This document shows positions 25,550 to 34,949 of a stretch of 62,146 nt of DNA, piece after piece. The DNA is taken from NCBI RefSeq assembly GCF_000238595.1, contig NZ_AGTS01000029.1:1-62146 (forward strand). The letters run 5' to 3'. The DNA is from Acidovorax sp. NO-1 (GTDB taxonomy: Bacteria > Pseudomonadota > Gammaproteobacteria > Burkholderiales > Burkholderiaceae_C). The notes below the pieces were generated by a model. It was not told where the DNA came from. It did no database searches and saw only the letters and a program-made list of their open reading frames with translations. Both the position numbers and the translations under genes were made by a program. Numbering within the stretch: position 1 is the stretch's first letter; every line of letters starts with the position of its first letter.

Positions 25550-26152
25550 ATGCACAAGAGTTCACTGGCCCACGTGCAAGGGTTGGTACACAAATATCTA
25601 TCTGCCAGCACCAGCACGCCGCTGAATATCATTGACATTGGCAGCTACGACGTCAACGGCAGCTATAAGCAGTTCTTCCTGCATCCTGCATGGCAGTACA
25701 CCGGTGTGGATCTGGCTGCCGGGCCGAACGTGGATGTGGTGTTGCAGTCGCCTTACCGGCTGCCCTTTGCCAGTCATTCGGTGGATGTCATCGTGTCGGG
25801 CCAGGCCTTTGAGCATGTGGAGTTCTTTTGGCTGACCTGGATGGAGATGGTGCGGGTGCTCAAACCGGGTGGGCTCATCTTTTTGCTGGCGCCGTCTCGC
25901 GGGCCAGAGCACCGTTACCCGCAGGATTGCTGGCGGTTTTATCCTGATGCTTACCGCGCGCTGGCCAAGTACACCAGCATGGAACTGCTGGCGGTGAGCA
26001 CCGACTGGGAGCCCCATGCCGATCCTGAGAGCGCGCCTTGGGGCGACACGGTGGGCGTGTTCCGCCAGCCGCCGCTGTCGCTGGCACAGCGCTGGCGGCG
26101 CAGGTTGATGCAACAGTTGCGCTACTGGACAGTGCCTGGCTATCGCACATGA
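25550..26152 (+). CDS. SAM-dependent methyltransferase (methyltransf_11 type)
   Basis: A compact 200-residue class I methyltransferase: motif I NIIDIGSYDVNGSYK is slightly atypical (Gly-Ser-Tyr instead of Gly-x-Gly), then Y-T-G-V-D-L-A-A-G, and V-I-V-S-G-Q-A-F-E-H-V before V-L-K-P-G-G. Proteins with this pattern are frequent in surface-polysaccharide loci. Its stop overlaps the next gene by 4 bp. Substrate unknown. Confidence 0.83.
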   Translation: MHKSSLAHVQGLVHKYLSASTSTPLNIIDIGSYDVNGSYKQFFLHPAWQYTGVDLAAGPNVDVVLQSPYRLPFASHSVDVIVSGQAFEHVEFFWLTWMEMVRVLKPGGLIFLLAPSRGPEHRYPQDCWRFYPDAYRALAKYTSMELLAVSTDWEPHADPESAPWGDTVGVFRQPPLSLAQRWRRRLMQQLRYWTVPGYRT

Positions 26153-27714
26153 TGGGTGGGGCCGCACGGGCCTGGACTGGGCGGAGTGTAGCGATGCTCT
26201 GCGTCTTGGCTGTTCTGTCTGCTGGGTTGCGCTTTTATGCGCTGGGTGCGCAGGGGCTATGGTCCGATGAGCTGTTTTCCGTGTCCATCATCACCCAGGT
26301 GGGGGATGGGAGGCCGTGGTACAGCTATGTACCCAAGCTTTTCCCTGATTTGCGGATCGGGGATTCTGCGCTGACCTGGAAGGCCGGCGAGAACTCGCCT
26401 CCGCTTTTTGAAGCGCTTTTGTGGCTGTGGACAAGGGTGTTCGGTGTGTCCGATTTTGCCGTGCGTGCCTTGAGCGCGGTGGCGGGGAGCCTGGCGCCGT
26501 TGGTCCTGTTCGTAGGGCTGAGACGCCCCTTGGGCCCGTGGGCGGCGGGTGCCGCGGCGTGGCTGTTCGCACTGTCGCCTTCGGCGGTCGCCTATGCGCA
26601 GGAGGCGCGTGGGTACGGGTTGCTGATGTTGTTGGCGACATGTGCGGTGGTTCGGGTGGTTCGTTACGCCCTGGCTGCGCCAGGCCCTCAAGATAAGGGC
26701 GCCAGCTTCGGATGGGACGTGGCGCTGTATGTGCTGTTGTCATACACGCACTACACGGGGCTGGTTCTGGCATGCGGGCTGGTGGCCTTGCGCTTTGTGG
26801 TGGCGTGCTGCCAGGGAAGGCCCTTGCGGGAGTTTGGGTGGTTTGCCTGGGTACCATTGCTGTTGGCGCCATGGCTGTACCTGAACTGGTTTTCGATGGC
26901 CGAGACAGGTACAGGGCGTTTTGGTTGGCGCGACTATGGCTGGCCAGATGTCTGGGATTTGATGCTGCCAAAGGCTGCGGCCTATTTCATGCCTGGGGCC
27001 TATACGCTTTGGGCGATGCTGGGGGTTGCTGTGGTGGCCGCCGTGTGGGGGCGCTGGAAGGCGGAGCATGTCCCGCAACTGAGTGTGCGCTGGCTACTGG
27101 CGGTTGCGTTTGCGGGCATGGTGGCGGTGCACTTCGGCTATGGCATCTATACCGCGTTTCATGCAAGGGTGTGGCACGAGCGGTATTTTTCGGCCATGTT
27201 GCCGGTGGGCATGGCGCTGTTCGCAGTGCTTTTTTCACTGGCCGGGCGCCAACGCTTGTTGACGGGCTTGGTGGTGCTGGCGGGTTGCATGGTGAGCCTG
27301 TCTGCGGTGCTGGCGTCTTATGAGAAGCCCTGGAAGGAGGAGTACCGCGAGGCTTCGCGCTACATCGCCCACAATGCGCAAGGTACGCCTACAGTTGTGG
27401 CTACATGGGCGCCCAATGCCATCTACTTCAACTATTACCTGCGTGGTTTCATGGCCGAGGCGGGCAAGGCCTATGCTCTGACAGCGGTGGGCGCGCAGGA
27501 CGATGTGCCGCAGGGCGTCGGCACGCTGTGCCAACACCCGTGGGCACCTGGCGAGCAGGTGGTGCTGTTTCAGCATCAGATGCACCGGCTGTATTTCGAT
27601 ATGGTCAACCGCCAGTGTGCCGGAGCCCTGAAGTGGGTCTCAGGGCGAGAGTTTAGAGGTGTCTTCGTTGATTTTTATGAAGCGACTGGTGAGCCGCCGC
27701 AAGCGTCGCAATAG
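26149..27714 (+). CDS. multi-span membrane glycosyltransferase (ArnT/RgtA/PMT-like)
   Basis: A 521-residue integral membrane protein with roughly ten spans. The first periplasmic loop has the GT-C signature pattern LWSDELFSVS, with the acidic DE expected after TM1, and the N-terminal part runs to E-N-S-P-P-L-F-E-A-L-L-W-L-W and A-V-R-A-L-S-A-V-A-G. GT-C enzymes of this type use polyprenyl-phosphate sugars in the periplasm to decorate lipid A, O-antigen or proteins. The ATG at 26149 overlaps the upstream methyltransferase stop; a longer frame from 26038 is inside that gene. It could be the third partner of the GtrA/GtrB-like pair at 2878-5208 (inference). Confidence 0.82.
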   Translation: MMGGAARAWTGRSVAMLCVLAVLSAGLRFYALGAQGLWSDELFSVSIITQVGDGRPWYSYVPKLFPDLRIGDSALTWKAGENSPPLFEALLWLWTRVFGVSDFAVRALSAVAGSLAPLVLFVGLRRPLGPWAAGAAAWLFALSPSAVAYAQEARGYGLLMLLATCAVVRVVRYALAAPGPQDKGASFGWDVALYVLLSYTHYTGLVLACGLVALRFVVACCQGRPLREFGWFAWVPLLLAPWLYLNWFSMAETGTGRFGWRDYGWPDVWDLMLPKAAAYFMPGAYTLWAMLGVAVVAAVWGRWKAEHVPQLSVRWLLAVAFAGMVAVHFGYGIYTAFHARVWHERYFSAMLPVGMALFAVLFSLAGRQRLLTGLVVLAGCMVSLSAVLASYEKPWKEEYREASRYIAHNAQGTPTVVATWAPNAIYFNYYLRGFMAEAGKAYALTAVGAQDDVPQGVGTLCQHPWAPGEQVVLFQHQMHRLYFDMVNRQCAGALKWVSGREFRGVFVDFYEATGEPPQASQ

Positions 27715-27763
27715 TTGACCTTGTTGAAAAAACTCTAATTACTTCTGAAGACCTATCAAAGAA

Positions 27764-30700
27764 TTAGCCACGTAGCCACATCTTCACCCGCCGTTGCCAG
27801 GGTGCCGGAATAGCCCGTGCGACGTCCCGCAACAGGGGCAGTGACCGCAGGTAAACGAGTGCGCTCAGTGTCCCCGAACGCGCGCCTTCAGCGGCAGTGG
27901 GTTGCGCCTGGAAAGCGGCCAGGGCAGCGACGGTCAAGGGAGGGGTATCCACCGTCGGCGGAGCGGGTGGTAGATCTTTGAGGTAGTTGCTCTGATAGTT
28001 CCAGTGCGGCGCGTCAGGCACGTGCTGCTGGGCGGCTGGGAGACCGGGTGGGACGGCCGGGGCAAAGTGTTGGGTGCGAATGGTGGAGAAAAAATGTGTC
28101 CATCCCCTGCCATCCTGGCCCCAGGGGCAGACCCAGCTCCAGGGGCGATCCGCCACGCGCTCGGCAAATGCGCCAATGTCGGGCACGGCCACGGGCAGGC
28201 CTGCCTGCAGGGCGGCGCTCAGGGTGTAGCTGTAGGTTTCCGGCCATTGCGCAGGGAACCAGGCGATATCGGGCTGTAGCCAGGCGAGCAGGCCGGGCAG
28301 ATCCTCATCTTGGTATGCGCCATGCACCGTGAGCGCGGCGCGCGGTTGCGTACGCAGGGCGCGGTAACTGTAGCCCAGCAGGTGAAATTCGATGGGAGCG
28401 CCGCTGCGGGCGGCTTCGAGCGCGGCAGCTTCCAGAACCTCTGCGCCCTTGATGGCACTGAGCGCGCCAATGACGACGATTTTGAGTTTTCGGCCCGGGG
28501 GCGCCAGTGGCTCGGGCGCGGGTGAAGGCAGGTGGGAGCCCGGTAGCACATCGGTATGCGGAACCGTGTGGAGGCGGGCAGCCGGGGCAAATGCCCGGAT
28601 GCGGTCCGCAGTGTCATGGCTGGGCGCAAACACATGGCGGGCGCCGCTGAGAAGGCGGGCGTTGGCACCGCGCCAACGGGCCACATCGCCTTCCAGGGGG
28701 GCGGGGTCGCCGGGGGCGCAGCAGGCGCATTGGCCGGGGGCAGGCTCGCCTTCGTAGCGGTCGCTGGTGCCAGTGAGGGTGATGTGGGTGCAGTAGCTGT
28801 AGAAGTCGTGCGCGGTGAAATCGTAGGGCACGCCGAGCAGGGCCGGCAGGTCGCGCACTTCCTGGCCGTGGCCGAGCAGGTGGTGGTAGTGCACATGGCA
28901 CACGCCGAGGTGGCGCAGGACGTTCAGCAGGTCTTCCCATTGGTCCTGCAGGCGAAAGGCGAGTTCGAAACCTTCGCGCGGATCGGCCATGCGCAGGCGC
29001 ACGGTGTCATCGGAGCCGGGGGTGAGGGTGAGGAACTGCGCCATGCCTGCAAGGTGTGCGGCGAGCTCGCGCACATGGCGCACGGTGCCCCCTGCGCGGT
29101 CGTGCAGCACGGCGAGCACGGTGGGCAGTCCGGCATCGCGCAGGCGGGCTACGTCGAGCGCCAGGCGGTAGGGGCCGGCGGGGTCATCCTGCACGAAGGC
29201 GTGAACTTCGCGCGCGTAGCGTGGGTGCAGGCGGGCAAGGGTGGCCATGGCGGCGCGTTCGCGCGGGCTCTTGCTGTCGCCAAAGCTCACGCCACCGGTG
29301 TGCAGCACGAAGGTGTCCAGCAGATGCAGGTTGCGCCAGCCCTTGTGGGCGGCGCGCTGGCAGAAGTCGTTTTCTTCGCCGTAGCCCTTGCCGAAGTTTT
29401 CGGTGTCGAACAGGCCCACATCCTGCAGGCTGTCGCGGCGGATGTACATGCAAAAGCCAACGCCGGTGGGCACATCTACCACCGCGCCGGGGTGGGTACG
29501 GGCGCACAGGGCGTCCATGCGGGCGGTGTCGTAGCCGGCGGGCAGGGGGTTGTCTTCGCAAAAGCGCGGGTAGCTGCAGATGGTGGCGTTGGTGGAAAAC
29601 GGGGTGACGCTGGCGACCTTGGCGTCGCCGTAGGCAGCGGCACGGATGCGGTCGAGCCAATCGTTGGCCACCTCGGTATCGCTGTTGAGCAGCAGCACAT
29701 CGTTGCTGTCAGACAAGGCCATGCCCCGGTTCACGGTGCCGACAAAGCCGAGGTTTTCGGGATTCTCCAGCAGAGTGATGCGCTCGTCCTGTGCGGCGCG
29801 CTCGCGCAGCCACTGTGTGACTTCGGGCTCGGGGCTGCAGTCATTAATGACGATGAGGCGGTACGCGGCGCGCACAGGACTGGCGAGCACGGAGTCGATA
29901 CACAGGCGCGTGTCGGCCAGGCCGCGATAGACCGGGACGATCACGTCCACGGGGTGGGGCGTGGGCGGCACGGGTTGGGCCGCGGGCCGCTGCGCAGCCT
30001 GCGGCTGGGGGGGCGTGCGGCCCAAAAGCTGGTTCAGCCCCCGCTTGGCGGTGGCCAGGGGGCGGGTGGCGCGGTACACGAGGGAGTTTTCCAGAGTCTT
30101 GAAGTGGGCGGTGAGTTCGCTGTGCTCGGCTTGCAGGCGGGCGAGCTCGTATTGCAGGCGCGTGGCGTTGCGCTGGAATTGTGCGGATTCATTTTGAAAG
30201 CTGGCACTTTGTGCGCGGCTTTCGTCCAGTGCGCGGGCAAGGGTGTGCATGTGCTGCAGTTCGCGGCGCTGCTCCGCAATACGGTCTTGCAGCGGGAGCA
30301 CGGTGGCGGACAGCGCCAGGTAGTCGGCGGACAAGGGCCAGCCCAGGTCCACCTCCAGGTGCGTGGCGCCTGCGAGTTGCGCTGCGGGGGCGGGCAGCTC
30401 GAACCAGGGGTCGTCCCCGGTGAGCAGCAGCAGGGCCGGGCTGGAGGCGGGCAGCGGGCCTTGCCAGAGGATCTGCTGGTGCGGTGTGTTCGCCAGCAGC
30501 GAGCCCGTGGACTGGGCGGCGTTCCATTGCCAGAGGGGCTGGCCCTGCGCATCCAGCAGGCGCAGGGCGTGCAGATGCAGGAAGCCGGGCCGGTCTGCGG
30601 GGTCCAGGCGCACCGCGGTGAGGGGGGCGCTGCCTTCGGGTAGTGTGAAGCGCAGGGTCTGCTGCGTTTGTCCCATGATGCCGGTGGCGGTCTGTTTGCT

Positions 30701-31501
30701 ATCTTCTTCGTAGCTGCCGCCGCAGGCTACATAGAGCCGGGCGGTGAAAAGGGCATGTGCTTCCAACGGATCGGGCGTGCCCTGCTGGTCGTGTTCGACC
30801 ACTGCCAGCACGGGCTGGGCGACGCCGATGAACTGGTAGGTGAGCGCGTCGGGTATGGCCAGCAGGTAGCGGGCCACGGCGGGCGGAAGCTGGTCAAACT
30901 GGGCCTTGAACTCGGACTCGGGCATTTCGCGTCGGATGGTCTCGAGCGATTGCACGGCCCAGCGTTCCTCGCCCAGAAAACGGGCCAACGAGCGGCGCGT
31001 GAAGAAACGCAGGTGCGTGCGGTCGAGCAGCCCCTCCTCGCGGTAGCGGAACTCGCCCTGCAGCAACTCGGCCACCAGACCCGCATAGCCAGCGTTGGGT
31101 ACGGACACCAGCAGCCTGCCGGTGCCGGGCTTGAGCAGCTCGCGACAGGCGGCGAGCACGCGTTCGGGGGCCCGCAGGTGCTCCAGCACGTCCGCGCAGA
31201 CGATGTAGTCGTACTGACCCGCGGCAAACGTCGCCAGCAGGTTGCAGGTTTCCAGGTCGGCCACGACCACGTGGCGGTAGTGGGGGCGGGCGTGGGCCGC
31301 TTCGGCTTCGCTCCAGGTGAGCCCGTCGCTGTTGCATTGCCGGGTTTCGCGCAGGTACTGGCCCAGGGCGCCGCTGCCGCAGCCCAGGTCGAGCACGGTG
31401 GCGCCGTCGTGGACGAGGCTGGCCAGGACGGAAAGGGAGGTGCGCTCGTCCGGGCGGATGCTGCGCAGGTAGACGTGCAAATCCTCGATGTTCTGTGTCA
31501 T
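27764..31501 (-). CDS. multidomain methyltransferase-glycosyltransferase protein (MT-GT2-GT4)
   Basis: A 1245-residue protein made of three catalytic parts. Residues ~1-200 are a class I methyltransferase (VLDLGCGSGALGQYL near 36-50; IVCADVLEHL near 100). A linker with a coiled coil lies at ~405-490. Residues ~515-745 are a GT-A family 2 transferase (VDVIVPVYRGLADT, LLNSDTEV, D-V-G-F-C-M-Y-I-R). Residues ~790-1160 are a GT-B family 4-like transferase (VIGALSAIKGAEVLEAAA). Such giants occur in ABC-dependent O-antigen loci and may set or cap chain length. It is the only leftward gene in this stretch, tail-to-tail with the ArnT-like gene and divergent from the GT4 at 31570. Confidence 0.86.
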   Translation of the reverse strand: MTQNIEDLHVYLRSIRPDERTSLSVLASLVHDGATVLDLGCGSGALGQYLRETRQCNSDGLTWSEAEAAHARPHYRHVVVADLETCNLLATFAAGQYDYIVCADVLEHLRAPERVLAACRELLKPGTGRLLVSVPNAGYAGLVAELLQGEFRYREEGLLDRTHLRFFTRRSLARFLGEERWAVQSLETIRREMPESEFKAQFDQLPPAVARYLLAIPDALTYQFIGVAQPVLAVVEHDQQGTPDPLEAHALFTARLYVACGGSYEEDSKQTATGIMGQTQQTLRFTLPEGSAPLTAVRLDPADRPGFLHLHALRLLDAQGQPLWQWNAAQSTGSLLANTPHQQILWQGPLPASSPALLLLTGDDPWFELPAPAAQLAGATHLEVDLGWPLSADYLALSATVLPLQDRIAEQRRELQHMHTLARALDESRAQSASFQNESAQFQRNATRLQYELARLQAEHSELTAHFKTLENSLVYRATRPLATAKRGLNQLLGRTPPQPQAAQRPAAQPVPPTPHPVDVIVPVYRGLADTRLCIDSVLASPVRAAYRLIVINDCSPEPEVTQWLRERAAQDERITLLENPENLGFVGTVNRGMALSDSNDVLLLNSDTEVANDWLDRIRAAAYGDAKVASVTPFSTNATICSYPRFCEDNPLPAGYDTARMDALCARTHPGAVVDVPTGVGFCMYIRRDSLQDVGLFDTENFGKGYGEENDFCQRAAHKGWRNLHLLDTFVLHTGGVSFGDSKSPRERAAMATLARLHPRYAREVHAFVQDDPAGPYRLALDVARLRDAGLPTVLAVLHDRAGGTVRHVRELAAHLAGMAQFLTLTPGSDDTVRLRMADPREGFELAFRLQDQWEDLLNVLRHLGVCHVHYHHLLGHGQEVRDLPALLGVPYDFTAHDFYSYCTHITLTGTSDRYEGEPAPGQCACCAPGDPAPLEGDVARWRGANARLLSGARHVFAPSHDTADRIRAFAPAARLHTVPHTDVLPGSHLPSPAPEPLAPPGRKLKIVVIGALSAIKGAEVLEAAALEAARSGAPIEFHLLGYSYRALRTQPRAALTVHGAYQDEDLPGLLAWLQPDIAWFPAQWPETYSYTLSAALQAGLPVAVPDIGAFAERVADRPWSWVCPWGQDGRGWTHFFSTIRTQHFAPAVPPGLPAAQQHVPDAPHWNYQSNYLKDLPPAPPTVDTPPLTVAALAAFQAQPTAAEGARSGTLSALVYLRSLPLLRDVARAIPAPWQRRVKMWLRG

Positions 31502-31569
31502 CCCGGAATTATGCCGGGGGGGCGGGCAGTGATAATCGTGGGTTCGCTGACAGGCGCTGTTCAGGTTTC

Positions 31570-32667
31570 ATGATCGTTTTCATTCATTTGCTCAATGACC
31601 GCTCTGGCAGCCCCAGGGTGCTGGGTCATGCAATGCAGGCGCTGGCGGTGCAGGACCCCATGCAACTGCTTTATCTAGGCAGTGGGGGCGACGGATTTCT
31701 GGGCGAAATGGTGCCCCAGGCGAGGCGATATGCCTACCGGCGTGGCACGAATCGCTGGGCTACGCTCTGGGCCTATCTGCGCAGCCAGTGGGAGCTGTGG
31801 CGCGGTTTGCGCCGGGCACGTGACATTGATAGCGGCGCGCTGCTGTATGTGAACACGCTACTGCCGTTTGCCGCCTCTTTGTATGGCCGGCTGAGTGGGC
31901 GGCGGGTGGTGTGCCATTTGCACGAGGTGTCCCTGCGCCCACGCATGCTGCAGTGGTTTTTACTGCGGGTTGCCACCTGGTCTGCGTACCGCGTGATTTG
32001 TGTGTCGGACTTTCAGCGTCGCAGGCTTGGGCTTGGAGATTTGCCGAATGTGCGAGTGGTAGCCAACAGCGTTGACGCTGCGATGTTTGACGCAGGGATG
32101 CGATGTGTTTACACATCTCGCCGCGCAGGCGTCTTTCGTGTCTGCATGCTGTGTGCCCTGCGCGATTACAAGGGCGTGCCGGAGTTCGTGGAGCTGGCGC
32201 GTCGTTTTGCTGACAGTGTTGACGTGGAGTTTGAGTTGGTGGTGAGCGACAGCGCTGATGCCGCGCAGCGGTACTGGACCGAACGGGAGGCTCTGCCGGC
32301 CAACCTGTGCGTGAGGCACGCGGTGGCGGACACCTCGCAGGTCTATGCCCGGGCCAGCCTGGTGGTCAACTTCTCGCGCGTGGACCGGTGCGAGGAGACG
32401 TTTGGGCTCACGCTGCTGGAGGCCATGGCATTCGGCGTGCCTGTGATAGCGCCACCGGTGGGTGGGCCGGCCGAGCTCGTAGTGAACGGCGTGCATGGGT
32501 ACCTGGTCGACTCACGCAACGCCGATGCCCTGTGGTCTGCCGTGGAGCGGCTCGCGGGTGACGAGGCGCTGTGCCAAAGCTTGTCGCGTCAGTGCCGTAT
32601 GCGTGCTGAGGCGCTGTCGCCGGACGTGTTTCAGTCAGAGATCCGCCGTGCGGTGTTTGACGCATGA
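31570..32667 (+). CDS. family 4 glycosyltransferase
   Basis: A 365-residue GT-B glycosyltransferase. The N-terminal Rossmann half begins IVFIHLLNDRSGSPRVLG. The donor-binding half has the E-x7-E-type motif in CEETFGLTLLEAMAFGVPVI and A-P-P-V-G-G-P-A-E-L-V, diagnostic of GT4. I start at the ATG at 31570 because the upstream codons are not conserved-looking and overlap the divergent gene. Its end overlaps the next glycosyltransferase by 4 bp (ATGA), so both are probably coupled. Sugar specificity unknown. Confidence 0.9.
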   Translation: MIVFIHLLNDRSGSPRVLGHAMQALAVQDPMQLLYLGSGGDGFLGEMVPQARRYAYRRGTNRWATLWAYLRSQWELWRGLRRARDIDSGALLYVNTLLPFAASLYGRLSGRRVVCHLHEVSLRPRMLQWFLLRVATWSAYRVICVSDFQRRRLGLGDLPNVRVVANSVDAAMFDAGMRCVYTSRRAGVFRVCMLCALRDYKGVPEFVELARRFADSVDVEFELVVSDSADAAQRYWTEREALPANLCVRHAVADTSQVYARASLVVNFSRVDRCEETFGLTLLEAMAFGVPVIAPPVGGPAELVVNGVHGYLVDSRNADALWSAVERLAGDEALCQSLSRQCRMRAEALSPDVFQSEIRRAVFDA

Positions 32668-33743
32668 AAAGAATCTTCATTGTGGGCAGCGCTGGCATCC
32701 CTGCTTCGTACGGCGGGTTTGAGACCCTGGCGGAGAACTTGGTGGTGTACCGGGAGCAGCAGGGAATTCCGGTGGAGCTGACCGTGGTTTGCAGTGGGCG
32801 GACCGGGGGAGTGAAACCGTCGGCGCTCCGAGGAGCGAAGCTTGCCTATGTGCCGCTCCCGGCAAACGGCATGGCAAGTGTTGCCTACGATGCGTGGTCC
32901 CTTGCACTGGCGGTGTACAGGTGCGCCGATGTGGTGTTGCTGCTGGGCGTATCGGGCGCGATAGCGTTGCCCCTGGTGCGCTGCTTCGGGCGGACTCGGG
33001 TGGTGACCAATATTGACGGTATCGAGTGGCATAGAGCCAAATGGGGATGGCTGGCGCGAAATTTTTTGCGTTTGTCAGAGTGGTTGGCAGTGCGTTGTTC
33101 GCACACGGTCGTGGCCGACAATCAAGGTGTGGCGGAACACGTGGCATATCACTATGGGAAGTCATGCAGCGTGATCGCCTATGGCGGAGACCACGCCGTA
33201 CAGGTGGCCAACCGCCCCTATCCCGCTGCTTTGCCGCCTCGCTACGCGTTGGCCATTTGCCGCATCGAACCCGAAAACAATGTGGCAATGATTCTGGACG
33301 CGTTTTCGCGCACATCAGAGTTGCCGCTGGTTTTTGTAGGCAACTGGAATGCCAGCCCCTTTGGCCAGCGTCTGCGCGAACGCTACCAGGCTTTCGGGCA
33401 CCTGGTGCTGGTGGACCCTGAATACGATACCGGAGCGCTCAAGACTTTGAGAGAGGGCGCGAGCCTGTATGTCCACGGCCACTCGGCCGGTGGTACCAAT
33501 CCTTCGTTGGTGGAGATGATGCATTTCGGAGTGCCTGTGGCGGCATTTGATTGCGTGTTCAACCGCTACACCACCCAAGGCCATGCGATCTATTTCGCAG
33601 ATGCACAAGGGCTGCTTGAGGCTGTTGCCGTATTGCCCGGTCTGGAAGCCGCAGCTGCGGGAGCGCGGATGCGCGAAATGGCGCGTCAGGACTACACCTG
33701 GAGCAAGGTGGGGGCGCAATACTTCGAGGTGCTTGCACTTTGA
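32664..33743 (+). CDS. DUF1972/GT4 glycosyltransferase, rhamnosyltransferase-like
   Basis: A 359-residue GT-B enzyme with a DUF1972 N-terminal half (RIFIVGSAGIPASYGGFETL, the G-S-x-G-I-P-x-x-Y-G-G-F-E-T pattern) and a short GT4 C-terminal half (H-S-A-G-G-T-N-P-S-L-V-E-M-M). Members include WchF/Cps2T-type beta-1,4-rhamnosyltransferases that add the second sugar of a polysaccharide repeat. The rml genes at the left end would provide dTDP-rhamnose, so a rhamnosyltransferase is reasonable but unproven. Confidence 0.86.
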   Translation: MKRIFIVGSAGIPASYGGFETLAENLVVYREQQGIPVELTVVCSGRTGGVKPSALRGAKLAYVPLPANGMASVAYDAWSLALAVYRCADVVLLLGVSGAIALPLVRCFGRTRVVTNIDGIEWHRAKWGWLARNFLRLSEWLAVRCSHTVVADNQGVAEHVAYHYGKSCSVIAYGGDHAVQVANRPYPAALPPRYALAICRIEPENNVAMILDAFSRTSELPLVFVGNWNASPFGQRLRERYQAFGHLVLVDPEYDTGALKTLREGASLYVHGHSAGGTNPSLVEMMHFGVPVAAFDCVFNRYTTQGHAIYFADAQGLLEAVAVLPGLEAAAAGARMREMARQDYTWSKVGAQYFEVLAL

Positions 33744-33773
33744 TACAGGCGCGGCGCGTAACATCCGCACTCC

Positions 33774-34874
33774 ATGATCTGGCTGTCCTTTATTAGTTTC
33801 CTTTTGACCCTGTTCGTTTCTGCAGCCATCGTTCGGTGGCTCGGGGAGCGGGGTGTGGAGTACGGTGACGCCATGCCGCAACGCTTTCATGTCGGTGAGG
33901 TGCCGCGTCTTGGCGGCGTAGCACTGCTGGCTGGTGTCGTCGCCAGCTGGTTGCTCGGCGTGTGGCAGACCGGCCGGGGCGACCCCGGTTCCCTGCGGCT
34001 CGGAAACTGGGTTTTTCTGTGGATCGTGGTGCTGCTACCTTCGGTACTAGGCGGCATCGCGGAAGATATGACACAGCGGTTGGCGGTGCGCTATCGCCTG
34101 GTACTGACCGGGGCGTCGGGCATTTTGGCGGTAACGCTGCTGGACCTGACGCTGCCCCGCCTCGGCTGGCCAGTGGCTGACGCACTGCTCGGCGCTGCTC
34201 CCTGGATCGGCATCGGGATTGTGGTGCTGGCAGTGGCCGGCCTGCCCCATGCCTTCAACATCATCGATGGCTACAACGGCCTTGCGGGAATGGTGGCCCT
34301 CATCGTCTGTCTGGCACTGGCCCATGTGGCTTTGCAAGTCGGAGACCGCGCGCTGGCGGCGATGCTGGTTTGCACCGCCGCTGCCACCGGCGGTTTCCTG
34401 GTCTGGAACTACCCGCGTGGCATGTTGTTTGCAGGTGACGGGGGCGCTTACGTGTGGGGCGTGGTGATCGCGCTGGCCAGTATTTCCCTGGTGCAGCGCA
34501 ACGCCGATGTGTCGCCGTGGTTTCCCATGCTTTTGCTGATCTACCCGGTGTGGGAGACGGTGTTCTCGATATATCGCAAAGCCGTGCGGGGCGTGTCGCC
34601 CGGGGTGGCAGATGCGCTGCACTTTCATCAGCTGATCTACCGGCGCATCGTGCGCGGGGTGTTCCACGACGATGAGTCCCGCCGCATGCTGATGCGCAAC
34701 AACCGCACCTCCCCCTATCTGTGGGGCTTTACCTTGCTGACTGTGGTGCCGGCCGTGCTGTTCTGGAGCAATACGCCGCTGCTGATGGCGTTTTGCGGGC
34801 TGTTTGTGGTCAGCTATGTGATGGCGTATTTCGCCATCGTGCGCTTCAAGGTTCCGCACTGGTTGCGCCACTGA
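33774..34874 (+). CDS. undecaprenyl-phosphate glycosyl-1-phosphate transferase (WecA/MraY superfamily)
   Basis: A 366-residue polytopic enzyme (about ten spans) that would start glycan assembly by moving a sugar-1-phosphate from a UDP-sugar onto undecaprenyl phosphate. Key signatures: PRLGGVALLAG, the acidic A-E-D-M-T loop, NIIDGYNGLAGM (catalytic N-x-x-D-G), AGDGGAYVWG, and DALHFHQLIYRR, the His-rich loop used for substrate choice in WecA/TagO-like proteins. It lies at the end of the polysaccharide locus, 75 bp before argB. The donor is probably a UDP-N-acetylhexosamine (family knowledge). Confidence 0.9.
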   Translation: MIWLSFISFLLTLFVSAAIVRWLGERGVEYGDAMPQRFHVGEVPRLGGVALLAGVVASWLLGVWQTGRGDPGSLRLGNWVFLWIVVLLPSVLGGIAEDMTQRLAVRYRLVLTGASGILAVTLLDLTLPRLGWPVADALLGAAPWIGIGIVVLAVAGLPHAFNIIDGYNGLAGMVALIVCLALAHVALQVGDRALAAMLVCTAAATGGFLVWNYPRGMLFAGDGGAYVWGVVIALASISLVQRNADVSPWFPMLLLIYPVWETVFSIYRKAVRGVSPGVADALHFHQLIYRRIVRGVFHDDESRRMLMRNNRTSPYLWGFTLLTVVPAVLFWSNTPLLMAFCGLFVVSYVMAYFAIVRFKVPHWLRH

Positions 34875-34949
34875 AGCTGGCTGTGCTCGCGACGCTGGCG
34901 AATGCGGCACAATTTGCGCCTCACAGTTTTCTCCGGATGGCCCGCCTCC

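Noticed and set aside
28556..30643. 695-codon plus-strand frame
   Set aside because: Lies wholly antisense to the methyltransferase-GT2-GT4 gene; sequence is Gly/Val/His-rich noise.
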